64,000 nt of DNA. Origin: JADGNF01 sp964582085. GTDB lineage: Archaea; Thermoproteota; Bathyarchaeia; Bathyarchaeales; Bathycorpusculaceae. The stretch spans positions 124,001-188,000 of the forward strand of contig CAZOPV010000002.1 in NCBI GenBank assembly GCA_964582085.1. Reading direction: 5' to 3'. The translations under genes were made by a program, and so were the position numbers. The number at the start of each line of letters is the position of its first letter. Positions within the stretch are counted from its first letter, which is position 1. This document shows positions 44,153-53,409 of this stretch, in pieces. The notes under the pieces are model-generated. The model was not told the origin of the DNA and ran no database searches. It was given only the letters and a program-made list of their open reading frames with translations.

Positions 44153-45493
44153 CTAACTTTCTTGGGCTGTTTTTTCTGCCTTATCTTTAGGTTCAGGGAA
44201 CTTAGGTTTCTGTCTGGTTACTTGCTCGACCAAACGCCAGAATTCAGGCATCACAAGTCCTTTCTGCAAGTCCTTTAGAAGCTTTTTTACTTGGTAGAAA
44301 GTCATCTGGGCTTCACCTTTATCCAAGTTTTCTTGCGGACCTTTTATGTGGCGCAGTATTTCATCTATCTGACGGGGTGAAGCACGTATGTTTGCTTTCT
44401 CTAACAAACTTTGAAGTAAAGTTTGCCCAGTGTTTCTACCCACAAAAAGCGCTGTTTCGCGTCCGACGATTTCAGGTGGGAACGGTTCAAACATTAGTGG
44501 GTGAGCTAGCATTCCTTCTACGTGTTCATCTACTTCGTGAGTGAATGTATTGTCGCCGACGATGGGTTTGTGGAACTGTATGGGTAACGCAAAAGATTTT
44601 TCAGCTAATTGGGCAAGTCTATAGGTGCGTTCTAGGTCCACGCCTGTATCGATGTTGTAGAGGAGTTCTAAAGCCGTTGCTACTTCCTCAAATGGAGCCA
44701 ATCCTGCTCTCTCACCAAAGCCTACGACGCTAGTATGTACATAGGTTATCCCTTCCTCTACAGCTGCAAGCGTGTTGGCAGTTGCTAAACCGAAGTCGTT
44801 ATGACAGTGAATTGACAATGGCACATTCTTTTTAACTATGTCAGATAAACCATCTCGAACGTGAGAAATTAGATACCGCGTTGCAAGCGGTCTTAGGAAA
44901 CCCACTGTGTCTGCTATGGACAGTTTAGTTGCTCCTGCAGCTACGGCAGCTTCAAACACCTCGATGATATCTTCAAGAATAGTTCTTGAACCATCTGAGA
45001 GAACAAAATTAACTTCTAAACCATGCTTTTTGGCATATTCAATGCTTTCCACAATGCGTTTGAGGGCCTCTTGTTTGGTGATTTTAAGCCTGTACTGAAG
45101 ATTCAAACCGTTGAAGGGGGCTTCGATGTTAATTTCTTTCATCCCCACTTCCAAGCAAGCGTCAACATGAACCTTGGTTGCTCCTGCTGAAGCAGTAAGT
45201 GTTGATTTCTCAAAACTTTCATTCGCTATGCGTTTGACGCCGCGTTTTTCTTCTTCTGTTAAACCTGGAAAACCAATATTTATAACAGCTATGCCTGTTT
45301 CATCCATCATTTTGGCAAGTTTAAGTTTTTCTACATATGTTAGAAAGACTGTTGGCGCTTTGATGCCCTCGCGGAAACTCTCATCCACCATGTAAACCCT
45401 TTCAGGCAGTTTAGGCGGTAAATTTTTGCGAAGGCGATTGTAATTAGCAATTAAGCCTTGGGCTTCCATCTTTTTAAAGATAGTCTTCCTCAT
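44153..45493 (-). CDS. DRE-TIM metallolyase (isopropylmalate/homocitrate synthase-like)
   Basis: 446 residues from the ATG at 45493 (TTG at 45511 also possible). The TIM barrel carries VDESFREGIKAP in place of the usual D-T-L-R-D-G-E-Q motif, SIHCHNDFGLATANTLAAVE (metal-binding HxH) and the GFGERAGLAPFEEVATAL block. The family makes 2-isopropylmalate, homocitrate, citramalate or cleaves HMG-CoA. The altered first motif and lack of a LeuA regulatory domain leave the reaction open. No leu or lys genes are near. Confidence 0.8.
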   Translation of the reverse strand: MRKTIFKKMEAQGLIANYNRLRKNLPPKLPERVYMVDESFREGIKAPTVFLTYVEKLKLAKMMDETGIAVINIGFPGLTEEEKRGVKRIANESFEKSTLTASAGATKVHVDACLEVGMKEINIEAPFNGLNLQYRLKITKQEALKRIVESIEYAKKHGLEVNFVLSDGSRTILEDIIEVFEAAVAAGATKLSIADTVGFLRPLATRYLISHVRDGLSDIVKKNVPLSIHCHNDFGLATANTLAAVEEGITYVHTSVVGFGERAGLAPFEEVATALELLYNIDTGVDLERTYRLAQLAEKSFALPIQFHKPIVGDNTFTHEVDEHVEGMLAHPLMFEPFPPEIVGRETALFVGRNTGQTLLQSLLEKANIRASPRQIDEILRHIKGPQENLDKGEAQMTFYQVKKLLKDLQKGLVMPEFWRLVEQVTRQKPKFPEPKDKAEKTAQES

Positions 45494-45637
45494 TATGTGT
45501 ACACAATCCAATAAATTCTGAGTTCACACGCTGTGATTATTATTTTCGCATGTATATAAAAATAGCACAAATTCGGTATACAGTAAGTTTTTTCTCTAAA
45601 CTTCATTCAACATATCAAGCTGTTTGTAGCTGATTAC

Positions 45638-45648
45638 TTTTTTAAAGA
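45638..45648 (+). promoter_or_regulatory. Probable promoter element of lplA
   Basis: A CTTTTTTAAAG element 29-39 bp ahead of the ATG at 45677 predicts a very short leader. A separate TATATA block (45550-45558) on the minus strand fits the divergent DRE-TIM gene. Confidence 0.35.
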
Positions 45649-45676
45649 GGGCATTATTATTAGCGGGTGATGCTAT

Positions 45677-46489
45677 ATGAGAACGTGGCGACTGCTGAAA
45701 CTTGAAACTTTTCATCCCTTTATGAACATGGCCATTGACGAAGCCATTTTGCAGTCACGCATTTTAGGTTCTGTCCCTGACACCTTGAGGTTTTATCGTT
45801 GGATGCCTTCAGCTGTTTCAATTGGCAGGTTCCAGAGAATAGAGAGCGAGGTCAACTTGGAAAACTGCCGAAAATTAAGCGTGGAAGTTGTTAGACGAAT
45901 TAGTGGCGGTGGCACTGTGTATCATGATACTGAAGGTGAAGTTACCTACAGTGTGATTGCTAAGACAGAAAATTTGGGCACTAAGGATGTAACCGAAGTT
46001 TACTCAAAAGTCTATTCGGCTATAAACCATGCTTTGCAGTTAATGGGTATACTTGCAGACTATAATGAGGGGGACATAAAAAATTGCCCTAATTTGACTG
46101 TTAACGGCAAAAAGATTTCTGGTAGCGCCCAAGCCAACAAAAGTGGGGTTGTGCTGCAACATGGAACGTTGCTGTTGAATGTTGATTTGCCAAAAATGTT
46201 TTCTTTGCTACGTGTGCCTTGGGCGAATTCATGTATGCAAGTTGTGAACATAGCAAAGAACAAAATCACTAGCATACAAAATGAGTTGGGGCACTCAGTT
46301 ACGCCTGAAACGGTTGTAAACGCGGTGGCACATGGTTTTGCAGTGGCAATGGGAATTCAAGTTGTAGAAAACGTCCAAACGTTAGAGGGCGAATTGACGC
46401 CTGAAGAGCGCAAACTCGCGGAAAAACTCTACAGGGAAAAATATGCCACTGATGACTGGAACTTTAACGGGCAAAACAATTTAGGCTAG
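45677..46489 (+). CDS. lplA: Lipoate-protein ligase A family (catalytic domain)
   Basis: 270 residues. RRISGGGTVYHD (73-84) binds the lipoyl-adenylate phosphate; KKISGSAQANKSGVVLQHGTLLL holds the catalytic Lys region. The protein has the N-terminal ligase domain and only a short tail (NPEE-like LTPEERKLAEKLYREKYATDDWN), so a separate LplB may be needed, as in several archaea. Lipoyl/octanoyl transferase (LipM-type) activity is an alternative. Confidence 0.9.
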   Translation: MRTWRLLKLETFHPFMNMAIDEAILQSRILGSVPDTLRFYRWMPSAVSIGRFQRIESEVNLENCRKLSVEVVRRISGGGTVYHDTEGEVTYSVIAKTENLGTKDVTEVYSKVYSAINHALQLMGILADYNEGDIKNCPNLTVNGKKISGSAQANKSGVVLQHGTLLLNVDLPKMFSLLRVPWANSCMQVVNIAKNKITSIQNELGHSVTPETVVNAVAHGFAVAMGIQVVENVQTLEGELTPEERKLAEKLYREKYATDDWNFNGQNNLG

Positions 46490-47913
46490 TTTTTCTCATG
46501 TTTCCACCTAATGCCTTGTGGAGTATCTTCAAGGGTTATACCCATTTCTTTGAGTTTTTGGCGGATTTCATCGGCAGTTTTCCAGTCTTTGGCTTTGCGG
46601 GCTTCTTCACGTCTTTTGATAAGCAATTCTGCTTCTTGAGGTAGCACATCTTGTTCCACTTTGCGAATTATGCCTAACACCTTGCCATACGTATCTATTA
46701 TCTGAGTAACTTTAGCCGCTTCTTCTTTGCTTAGGTAGTTATTGTCTAGCAAGTTGTTGATTTCCCGCACGAATTCAAACAGCGCTGCTAGTGCTACACC
46801 GATGTTGAGGTCATCATCCATGGCGCCATCAAAATCTGTCTGAACTTTGCTAATTAAATGAATCAGTTTTTCTCCGCTAGCTTTTCCGTTGGCGTCTTGA
46901 AGTCGGCGCTGCAGGTTTGTTAGGCGTTCGATGGCGCTTTTTGCAGCGTTTAAGCCTTCAAATGTGAAGTTGAACTGTTGTCGATAATGAGTGGATAAAA
47001 GTAAATAACGAATGGCGAGGGGGTCGCAGCCTTTATTAAGCAGGTCCCGGAGAGTGTAGAAGTTGCCTAAACGTTTTGACATTTTTTTGCCTTCTACCAG
47101 CAAGTGCTCGTTATGCATCCAATAATGAACGAAGGGCTTGCCTGTTGCTGCTTCGCTTTGTGCGATTTCGTTTTCGTGGTGGGGAAACATGTTGTCGATT
47201 CCTCCACAGTGTATGTCGAAGGTTTCGCCTAAGTACTTCATGCTCATGGCTGAGCACTCGATGTGCCATCCTGGTCTGCCCTTGCCCAGTTCGGTTTCCC
47301 AGAACACGTTGCCGTCTTCTGGGGTGTAAGCTTTCCAAAGGGCGAAATCATGCGCTTCTTCTTTAGCGTATTCGTCTTGTTTGACTCTTGCACCTGCTTT
47401 GAGTTGTTGGGTTTTGAGGTGGCTAAGTTTGCCATAGGTGGGGAACTTGCTTATGTTATAGTAGATGCTGTTGTCTTCGCCTCGGTAGGCAATGCCTTTT
47501 TCGAGAAGAGTTTTGATTATGCTGACCATTTCCGGTATGTGGTCGGTAGCTCGTGGGTAAACATCAGCTGGTTCAATATTGAGCGTCTTTATATCTTCAA
47601 AGAAGGCTTTGATGTAGAAGTCAGTATATTCTTTGAGTGGTCTTTGTTGTTTTTTGCTGCCTTTGATTGTTTTGTCGTCTACATCAGTTAGGTTCATTAT
47701 GTGGGTTACCTTGAAGCCTCTGTGTTGCAACCACCGTTTTAGGAGATCTTCAAAGAGGAAAGCGCGGAAGTTACCGATGTGGGCGTAGTCGTAAACTGTT
47801 GGCCCACATGTGTACATACGCACTTTGCCTGGGTCGATGGGCGTAAAGTTTTCTTTTTGTCGTGTAAGTGTGTTAAAGATGCGTATGCTTGTTCTTTCTT
47901 TGGCTTTCATCAT
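46486..47913 (-). CDS. cysS: Cysteinyl-tRNA synthetase
   Basis: 475 residues from the ATG at 47911-47913, behind AGGG. HIGH motif variant HIGNFRAFLFEDLL within YTCGPTVYDYAHIG; KMSKS motif GKKMSKRLGN; the zinc ligands are CGPT...ECSAM and the HHENEIAQSE motif. C-terminal DALR and tail domains are present. Convergent with lplA (4-bp overlap of ends). Confidence 0.97.
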   Translation of the reverse strand: MMKAKERTSIRIFNTLTRQKENFTPIDPGKVRMYTCGPTVYDYAHIGNFRAFLFEDLLKRWLQHRGFKVTHIMNLTDVDDKTIKGSKKQQRPLKEYTDFYIKAFFEDIKTLNIEPADVYPRATDHIPEMVSIIKTLLEKGIAYRGEDNSIYYNISKFPTYGKLSHLKTQQLKAGARVKQDEYAKEEAHDFALWKAYTPEDGNVFWETELGKGRPGWHIECSAMSMKYLGETFDIHCGGIDNMFPHHENEIAQSEAATGKPFVHYWMHNEHLLVEGKKMSKRLGNFYTLRDLLNKGCDPLAIRYLLLSTHYRQQFNFTFEGLNAAKSAIERLTNLQRRLQDANGKASGEKLIHLISKVQTDFDGAMDDDLNIGVALAALFEFVREINNLLDNNYLSKEEAAKVTQIIDTYGKVLGIIRKVEQDVLPQEAELLIKRREEARKAKDWKTADEIRQKLKEMGITLEDTPQGIRWKHEKN

Positions 47914-48237
47914 TATCCCTGTGAAGTACAATACAGACATTATTTAAGTGTTCCAATTATTTTTTGAAGTTCAGACAAAGTCTGCATCTTTTGTTTCTAA
48001 GCCCTACTAAATTTCAGGTGCTACTCACGCGTTTTTAATTTGGTCTTTATGTTTTATTTTCAACTGAGAATCTGAGCTAAAAATTTATTTCGTACAAATG
48101 TTGCTTTTTTGTTGAGGGATATATTTATATGACTAAATATAATCGAGTTATACTTATATGTGAGCAGTTTATAGGAGAAATAATGGAAAAATGAAAATTG
48201 GTGTTTGCCTGTGGGTAATCGAAGTTGGTGAAAGTCA
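47914..48237. other. Divergent intergenic region between cysS and dph6
   Basis: About 320 bp, AT-rich. TATA-like blocks at 48121-48130 and 48153-48160 could drive dph6, leaving a leader of 60 nt or more. A minus-strand frame (48060-48278) is Phe/Asn-rich and overlaps dph6; not called. Confidence 0.5.
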
Positions 48238-48921
48238 ATGAAAGTTGCAGCGCTTTGGACAGGTGGAAAAGACTCCACATTGGCTTGCTACAAAGCCATC
48301 AAATATGGCTACAATGTCTCATACATTGTCACTTTCATATGGGAAAAGCCTTCGTTAGCTCACCATCTTTCTCTAATCAAGCTTCAATCTGAAGCTATTA
48401 AAATTCCATTTCTGTGGGATAAACTGAAAGAACCCTATTTTGATTCGTACCGCGAAGCCATTCTTGAATTGAAAAACGAATATGGCGTAGAAAGGATCAT
48501 AACTGGTGACATATCCTATGTTGATGTCTTCCATGGAAACTGGATAGACAAAGTCTGTGAAGGGACCGGCGTCGAAGTTATAAAACCTCTATGGGGTTTA
48601 GAGCGCAAAGCAATCCTTCAAGAACTACTCGACGAAGGTTTTAAAGTAATTTTGACCTGCGTCAAAGAACCTTGGCTGACTGAAGATTGGCTGGGTAGGA
48701 TCATAGATCGCCAAAGTATCAAAGAAATCCAAAAACTAAGATACAAAAACGGCTTAGACCTGTGTGGTGAATTTGGTGAGTATCACACCATGACTTTAGA
48801 CGCACCTTTCTTCCAAAAAATTATCCGCGTGTCCCGCTTCAAGAAGCTGAAAACGGAACATGGCTTCATACTCGAACCAGAAGAACTCACAGCCTTACCT
48901 AAATGGTCGTCGTGGAGATGA
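48238..48921 (+). CDS. dph6: Diphthine-ammonia ligase (Dph6 family)
   Basis: Amidates diphthine on elongation factor 2 using ATP and ammonia. 227 residues. PP-loop ATP-pyrophosphatase motif LWTGGKDSTLACYKAIKYG at residues 7-25; the diagnostic EFGEYHTMTLDAPFF near the C-terminus. ATG preceded by GTTGGTGAAAG. dph2/dph5 are not in the window. Confidence 0.93.
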   Translation: MKVAALWTGGKDSTLACYKAIKYGYNVSYIVTFIWEKPSLAHHLSLIKLQSEAIKIPFLWDKLKEPYFDSYREAILELKNEYGVERIITGDISYVDVFHGNWIDKVCEGTGVEVIKPLWGLERKAILQELLDEGFKVILTCVKEPWLTEDWLGRIIDRQSIKEIQKLRYKNGLDLCGEFGEYHTMTLDAPFFQKIIRVSRFKKLKTEHGFILEPEELTALPKWSSWR

Positions 48922-48925
48922 ATAA

Positions 48926-49225
48926 ATGAGCGTAAAAAGTTGTAGGGACTGCAAAAAATTTTGAGGTCAGACGCGCTATAGAGGGCGTTGCGTTATGCTT
49001 CATGGATCCTCAGTGGGATGCACTGAAGTTAACCTTAAAAACGCAAAAGTTAGCCCTAAAGACTTGCATGCGAGATTCTGCTTCCACTGTACGTTTGTTG
49101 TTGCATATTTATTTGGTCTCACTTTTTATCTCGACCCTTTAACTATCAAATTATCTGTGTTTAGAGAGGTATTACCCAAGAAGAGGCTGAGTGCGGTGCA
49201 TAACCTTTTAATTCCTCCTATGTGA
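48926..49225 (+). pseudogene. Small Cys-rich ORF interrupted by TGA
   Basis: ATG at 48926 follows a GGAG that overlaps the dph6 stop. The frame reads MSVKSCRDCKKF, then TGA at 48962-48964, then continues open as GQTRYRGRC... to 49225 with CxxC-like pairs (CRDC before, FCFHC after). Six cysteines in the first 60 codons suggest a small zinc-binding protein, with the tail beyond FHCTFVV less convincing. One TGG-to-TGA change would explain it. Other genes here use TGA as stop, so readthrough is unlikely. Recoding cannot be excluded by sequence alone. Confidence 0.45.
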
Positions 49226-49256
49226 GGAAGGCTATCCTGTAGAGGAGTGTCGTAAC

Positions 49257-52073
49257 TTGGTAACTCTAAACCTTGACAAAATCTTTAACCCCAAAAGCGT
49301 AGCCATTATTGGTGCAAGCGACACAGAAGGCTCAGTGGGTTACGCCATAGTAAAAAATTTCTCTAATTCAGGATATTCCGGCAAAGTCTACTATGTTAAT
49401 ATCCGTAAATCTGAAATTCTTGGAGTAAAAACTTACCCTTCGGTAGAACAAATTCCTCAATCTGTGGATCTTGCCATTATAGCAACACCAGCCAAAACAG
49501 TTCCTGATGTGGTAGAAGAATGTGGACATGCAGGAATAAAAGGTGTAATTATTGTTTCCGCCGGGTTTAAAGAAACAGGAGCTGAAGGTAAGGCTCTGGA
49601 AGAAAAAATTCTTTGCATAGCCAAAAAATATGCCGTACGCGTTATAGGTCCTAACTGTATAGGCGTTATTCGTCCCGAAATAAATCTTAACGCTACTTTT
49701 GTAGACAAGATGCCAAAACCAGGAAAAATTGCTTTTATTAGTCAAAGTGGCGCCTTAGGCTCAGCGATTCTTGATTGGGCCATTCACGAAAACATAGGTT
49801 TCAGCAATTTTGTTTCTGTTGGCTCCATGGTCGATGTGGATTTTGGTGACCTCATTGACTTTTTTGGTACCGATCCTAAAACCAAGAGCATACTCATGTA
49901 TGTGGAAGGTATAACAGAAACCCGTAAATTTATGAGCGCTGCACGCCACTTTGCAAGAACCAAACCAATAATAGTTGTTAAGTCTGGGCGGTTCAGTGAA
50001 AGTGCCAAAGCAGCGGCGTCACACACAGGCTCCCTATCAGGAGAAGATGCCATTTACAACGCTGCTTTCAAACGCGCAGGAATAGTACGGGTGGACGAAA
50101 TTGCCGATTTATTTAACGTTGCAGAAGTCTTGAGTACCCAACCTCTACCACCAGGACCAAGGTTAGCTATAATTACAAACGCTGGTGGACCAGGTGTAAT
50201 GACTACTGATTATCTGATCGCCCGTGGTGGACAGTTAGCTAAACTGAGTCAGAAAACTTTTGATACCCTTAACAGTGTTTTGCCGCCATTTTGGAGTCGT
50301 GGTAATCCTATCGACGTTTTAGGAGATGCTAAAGCTGACCGTTACAAAGTAGCCGTTGAGGCTTGTTTGAATGATGAAAACATCGATGGTATACTTGTGA
50401 TTTTTACCCAGCAAGCTGTTTCTGCAGCAGTGGATATAGCAAAAGACATCGTTGAGTTGGTTCAGAGCAAGACATACCAAAACAAAACCATCTTGACTAG
50501 CTTTATGGGATATGACGCAGTAGAAGAGGCAAACCGAATTCTCAATGCTAACAATATACCTACTTATTCCACACCTGAACAGGCCATCAAGACATATATG
50601 TACATGTACCAGTATCAGCGTAATCTCAAATTGATCTATGAAACTCCTGAAGACTTATCCATGGACGTGGCACCGCCAAAACGCCCCATAAACGTTATAC
50701 TCAGAAATGCTGCCTTGGAAAATCGTGAAGTCTTAACGGAGGACGAAGCCAAAAAAATTCTCAAGTATTACAACTTTCCTGTTATTGACACTGCAGTTGC
50801 CAACAACGTGGAGGAAGCTGTAGCTTATGCGCAAAAACTAGGTTTCCCTGTTGTCTTAAAGATCCTTTCTCCCCAAATTATTCACAAAAGCGACGCTGGC
50901 GGCGTGATTCTCAACGTTAACTCTCCTACTGAAGTGCGTGAAGCTTTTGAAATGCTAATCCAAAATGCTGCCGCATATAATCCTGAGGCCCAAATAATTG
51001 GAGTTACTGTACAACCAATGGTGCAGAAAAAAGGTCACGAGATCATAATTGGCGCCAAAACTGACCCTCTCTTTGGTCCTGTAATTCTTTTCGGCATGGG
51101 CGGTGTTGGTGTAGAACTCTTCAAAGATTATGCCATAGGACTCCCGCCGTTAAACACAACTCTCATCAGAAGGATGCTGGAGGAAACCAAAGTTTACACG
51201 CTTCTCAAGGGCTATCGTAATTATCCATCAGTCGACCTCAAAAAACTCGAAGAGACTTTATTGCTGTTCTCGCAGTTGCTAATGGATTTCCCGCAAATAA
51301 AAGAAATAGACATCAACCCTCTGCTGTTAAACGCCGATGAGGCATGCATCTTAGATGCCCGAATTATAGTTGATAAAGAGCGTGTTTACCGGAAACTTGA
51401 GCCCCATGGGCACATGGTCATTAGCCCATACCCCAAGAAATACGAAAAGCTGTGGTCTCTCAAAAATGGAGAAACTGTGTTGCTACGGCCCATAAAACCT
51501 GAAGACGAACCTCTTTGGCTGGAAATGTTCCAAAGCCTCAGCGAAGAATCTATTCGCTACCGCTTCTTCCAAATGCTCAAAGATACTCCTCATGAGGTTC
51601 GCGTACGCTACTGCAATATCGACTACGACCGAGAAATCGCTATAGTAGCCGAACTAAACGAAAAAGGTCAACGGAAAATCCTTGGTGTTACCCGATTGAG
51701 CATTGATCCCGATGGCAAAAGTGGTGAAATAGCTTTCCTTGTAGCTGACCAGTGGCAGGGTTTAGGGTTGGGCACAAAAATGGTGGATTATGTTTTGGAT
51801 ATAGCTAAAGAAATGAAGGTTGAAACCGTTTACTGCATCATGCTGCCTGACAATTATCGAGCATTAAGTTTAACAAAGAAAATGGGTTTCAAAATTGAAT
51901 ATTCAAACGATGGCACTGTGAAGGGTATTTTGGATCTCAAGGCAGAAGATGCAGTCGAACAGTGTCGTACTTTTCAAAAATCTGCAGAAGGTAAACATGA
52001 AAAAACTAAAAATACCTTGTTAAAACAGGAAGAAAAAATTGAAGGGGAAACACAAAAAATAGCTTCTGGCTGA
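49257..52073 (+). CDS. ADP-forming acyl-CoA synthetase (fused alpha/beta) with C-terminal GNAT domain
   Basis: 938 residues, TTG start behind GAGGAG. CoA-binding and succinyl-CoA-synthetase-like domains (1-460) carry the phospho-His in AASHTGSLSG (His256). An ATP-grasp domain (about 490-720) has the second His in IIHKSDAGGV (about 543) and GAKTDPLFGPVILFGMGG. A GNAT acetyltransferase (about 735-910) follows: LRPIKPEDEPLWLEMF, EIAFLVADQWQGLGLG. Both catalytic His residues remain, unlike in many Pat-type protein acetyltransferases, so energy-conserving acyl-CoA hydrolysis is plausible. The GNAT may acetylate proteins. Confidence 0.88.
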   Translation: MVTLNLDKIFNPKSVAIIGASDTEGSVGYAIVKNFSNSGYSGKVYYVNIRKSEILGVKTYPSVEQIPQSVDLAIIATPAKTVPDVVEECGHAGIKGVIIVSAGFKETGAEGKALEEKILCIAKKYAVRVIGPNCIGVIRPEINLNATFVDKMPKPGKIAFISQSGALGSAILDWAIHENIGFSNFVSVGSMVDVDFGDLIDFFGTDPKTKSILMYVEGITETRKFMSAARHFARTKPIIVVKSGRFSESAKAAASHTGSLSGEDAIYNAAFKRAGIVRVDEIADLFNVAEVLSTQPLPPGPRLAIITNAGGPGVMTTDYLIARGGQLAKLSQKTFDTLNSVLPPFWSRGNPIDVLGDAKADRYKVAVEACLNDENIDGILVIFTQQAVSAAVDIAKDIVELVQSKTYQNKTILTSFMGYDAVEEANRILNANNIPTYSTPEQAIKTYMYMYQYQRNLKLIYETPEDLSMDVAPPKRPINVILRNAALENREVLTEDEAKKILKYYNFPVIDTAVANNVEEAVAYAQKLGFPVVLKILSPQIIHKSDAGGVILNVNSPTEVREAFEMLIQNAAAYNPEAQIIGVTVQPMVQKKGHEIIIGAKTDPLFGPVILFGMGGVGVELFKDYAIGLPPLNTTLIRRMLEETKVYTLLKGYRNYPSVDLKKLEETLLLFSQLLMDFPQIKEIDINPLLLNADEACILDARIIVDKERVYRKLEPHGHMVISPYPKKYEKLWSLKNGETVLLRPIKPEDEPLWLEMFQSLSEESIRYRFFQMLKDTPHEVRVRYCNIDYDREIAIVAELNEKGQRKILGVTRLSIDPDGKSGEIAFLVADQWQGLGLGTKMVDYVLDIAKEMKVETVYCIMLPDNYRALSLTKKMGFKIEYSNDGTVKGILDLKAEDAVEQCRTFQKSAEGKHEKTKNTLLKQEEKIEGETQKIASG

Positions 52074-52083
52074 TTTTTGTGTT

Positions 52084-53409
52084 TTACACGAAATTCACAG
52101 TTAAGTAGTGGGTAGAACACGAGATGCAGGGGTCGTAAGCCCTGACAAGCATCTCAAGTGTCAATTCTATTTCTTTAGGTGATTTATCTAGGATCTTTGG
52201 TACAAGCGCTTTCATGTCCAACTCTATGTTGCCGTGGTTCTGGTTAGTAGGTATTACGCAGTTTGCTTTTGTGCATACTCCTTTTGCATTATATGTGTAG
52301 TCGTGGAAAAGTATTCCTCTTGGGACCTCCACTGCCCCAACACCTGACCCTGCTTTGGTTTTCACATCTGGTTTATGATATTCTGGCTGTGGCTTTAAAC
52401 CTGTGGATTCCAATTCATCTATCAAGCGTATTGAATCTTCTACGCTGTGAGCTATCTCTACAATCTGTGCAATGCTGTTCATGAATGGGTTGTGGCAAAT
52501 TGGTTTTAAGCCGAATATTTCTGCTACTTTTTTGCCTAAAGGCGATAGCTTCTCATAGTTGTTGTTGAACCTTGCGAGTGCACCTACCATGTACGAATCG
52601 CGAGAATGTTTTGATCTTTTCGCTGTTGATATCGGGACAATATACTCGTTAGTGTATGAGAGGTACTCTTTCACTGGAGCATTGCCAGTGTCCGTGGAAG
52701 CTAACTGGCCATCATAAAGCGCATATTCGTCAGGAGTGGTTAAACTGATAAATTCTGTTTCCCTCTTGAAATCAGGAAACTTTCCTGATGCACTCTTAAC
52801 AAGGTTAGCTGTTGCTTCAATAATTGGAATCGACTCTTGAAGTCTTTTGCGTAAGGCAGCGAGTTCTTTAATCGTAGGTATCTTCGAAAAACCTCCAGGT
52901 ATCAACCGTTGAGGATGCGTTGTTCTTCCGCAAATTAGGTCGGACATTTCATTTGCCATCCTGTGCAAACTCAGAACAGTCTTTACTTCGTTAGGATTCG
53001 ACGTCGCCAACGGAATAACTGAACCTACGCCAAGCAAATCGGGTAAAACCAAAAATCCAACATGTAAGATATGACTCTGTAGGTTTTCAGCATGCAGCGC
53101 AAGTTTTCTTAGTTTAAGATCTTGTTCACTTATTGTTATACCCATCGCAGCTTCTGTAGCCTTCAGTGAAGCTAGCGTATGCCCTATACTGCAGATGCCG
53201 CATATGCGAGAAGTAATGTGGTGCAGTTCGCTCCAGTGTCGACCCACAACCATTGCTTCAAAAAACCTTGGGGCCTCAGGAATGCTCCATTCACATTTCT
53301 CCAATGTACCGTTTTTTACGTTTACATAGATGTTACCGTGGCCTTCTACTCTTGTCACGTAATGTACTTTAACTTCCAAATTTTTTTCACCGTTTTTTGC
53401 GTCTTTCAT
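52084..53409 (-). CDS. hydA: [NiFe] hydrogenase large subunit, group 3b type (HydA/alpha)
   Basis: 441 residues. Binds the NiFe(CN)2CO site. L1 motif RICGICSIGH with Cys70/Cys73 and L2 motif DPCISCSTH with Cys428/Cys431. Only seven residues follow the L2 His, a short cleavable tail like that of archaeal soluble hydrogenases. RVEGHGNI at the N-terminus is standard. ATG start overlaps the small subunit by 4 bp. Last gene of the minus-strand set hydBG-hydD-hydA. Confidence 0.93.
   Translation of the reverse strand: MKDAKNGEKNLEVKVHYVTRVEGHGNIYVNVKNGTLEKCEWSIPEAPRFFEAMVVGRHWSELHHITSRICGICSIGHTLASLKATEAAMGITISEQDLKLRKLALHAENLQSHILHVGFLVLPDLLGVGSVIPLATSNPNEVKTVLSLHRMANEMSDLICGRTTHPQRLIPGGFSKIPTIKELAALRKRLQESIPIIEATANLVKSASGKFPDFKRETEFISLTTPDEYALYDGQLASTDTGNAPVKEYLSYTNEYIVPISTAKRSKHSRDSYMVGALARFNNNYEKLSPLGKKVAEIFGLKPICHNPFMNSIAQIVEIAHSVEDSIRLIDELESTGLKPQPEYHKPDVKTKAGSGVGAVEVPRGILFHDYTYNAKGVCTKANCVIPTNQNHGNIELDMKALVPKILDKSPKEIELTLEMLVRAYDPCISCSTHYLTVNFV

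Noticed and set aside
48060..48278. 72-codon minus-strand frame overlapping dph6
   Set aside because: Phe/Asn-rich low-complexity content, overlap with dph6 and its promoter region, no start signal.
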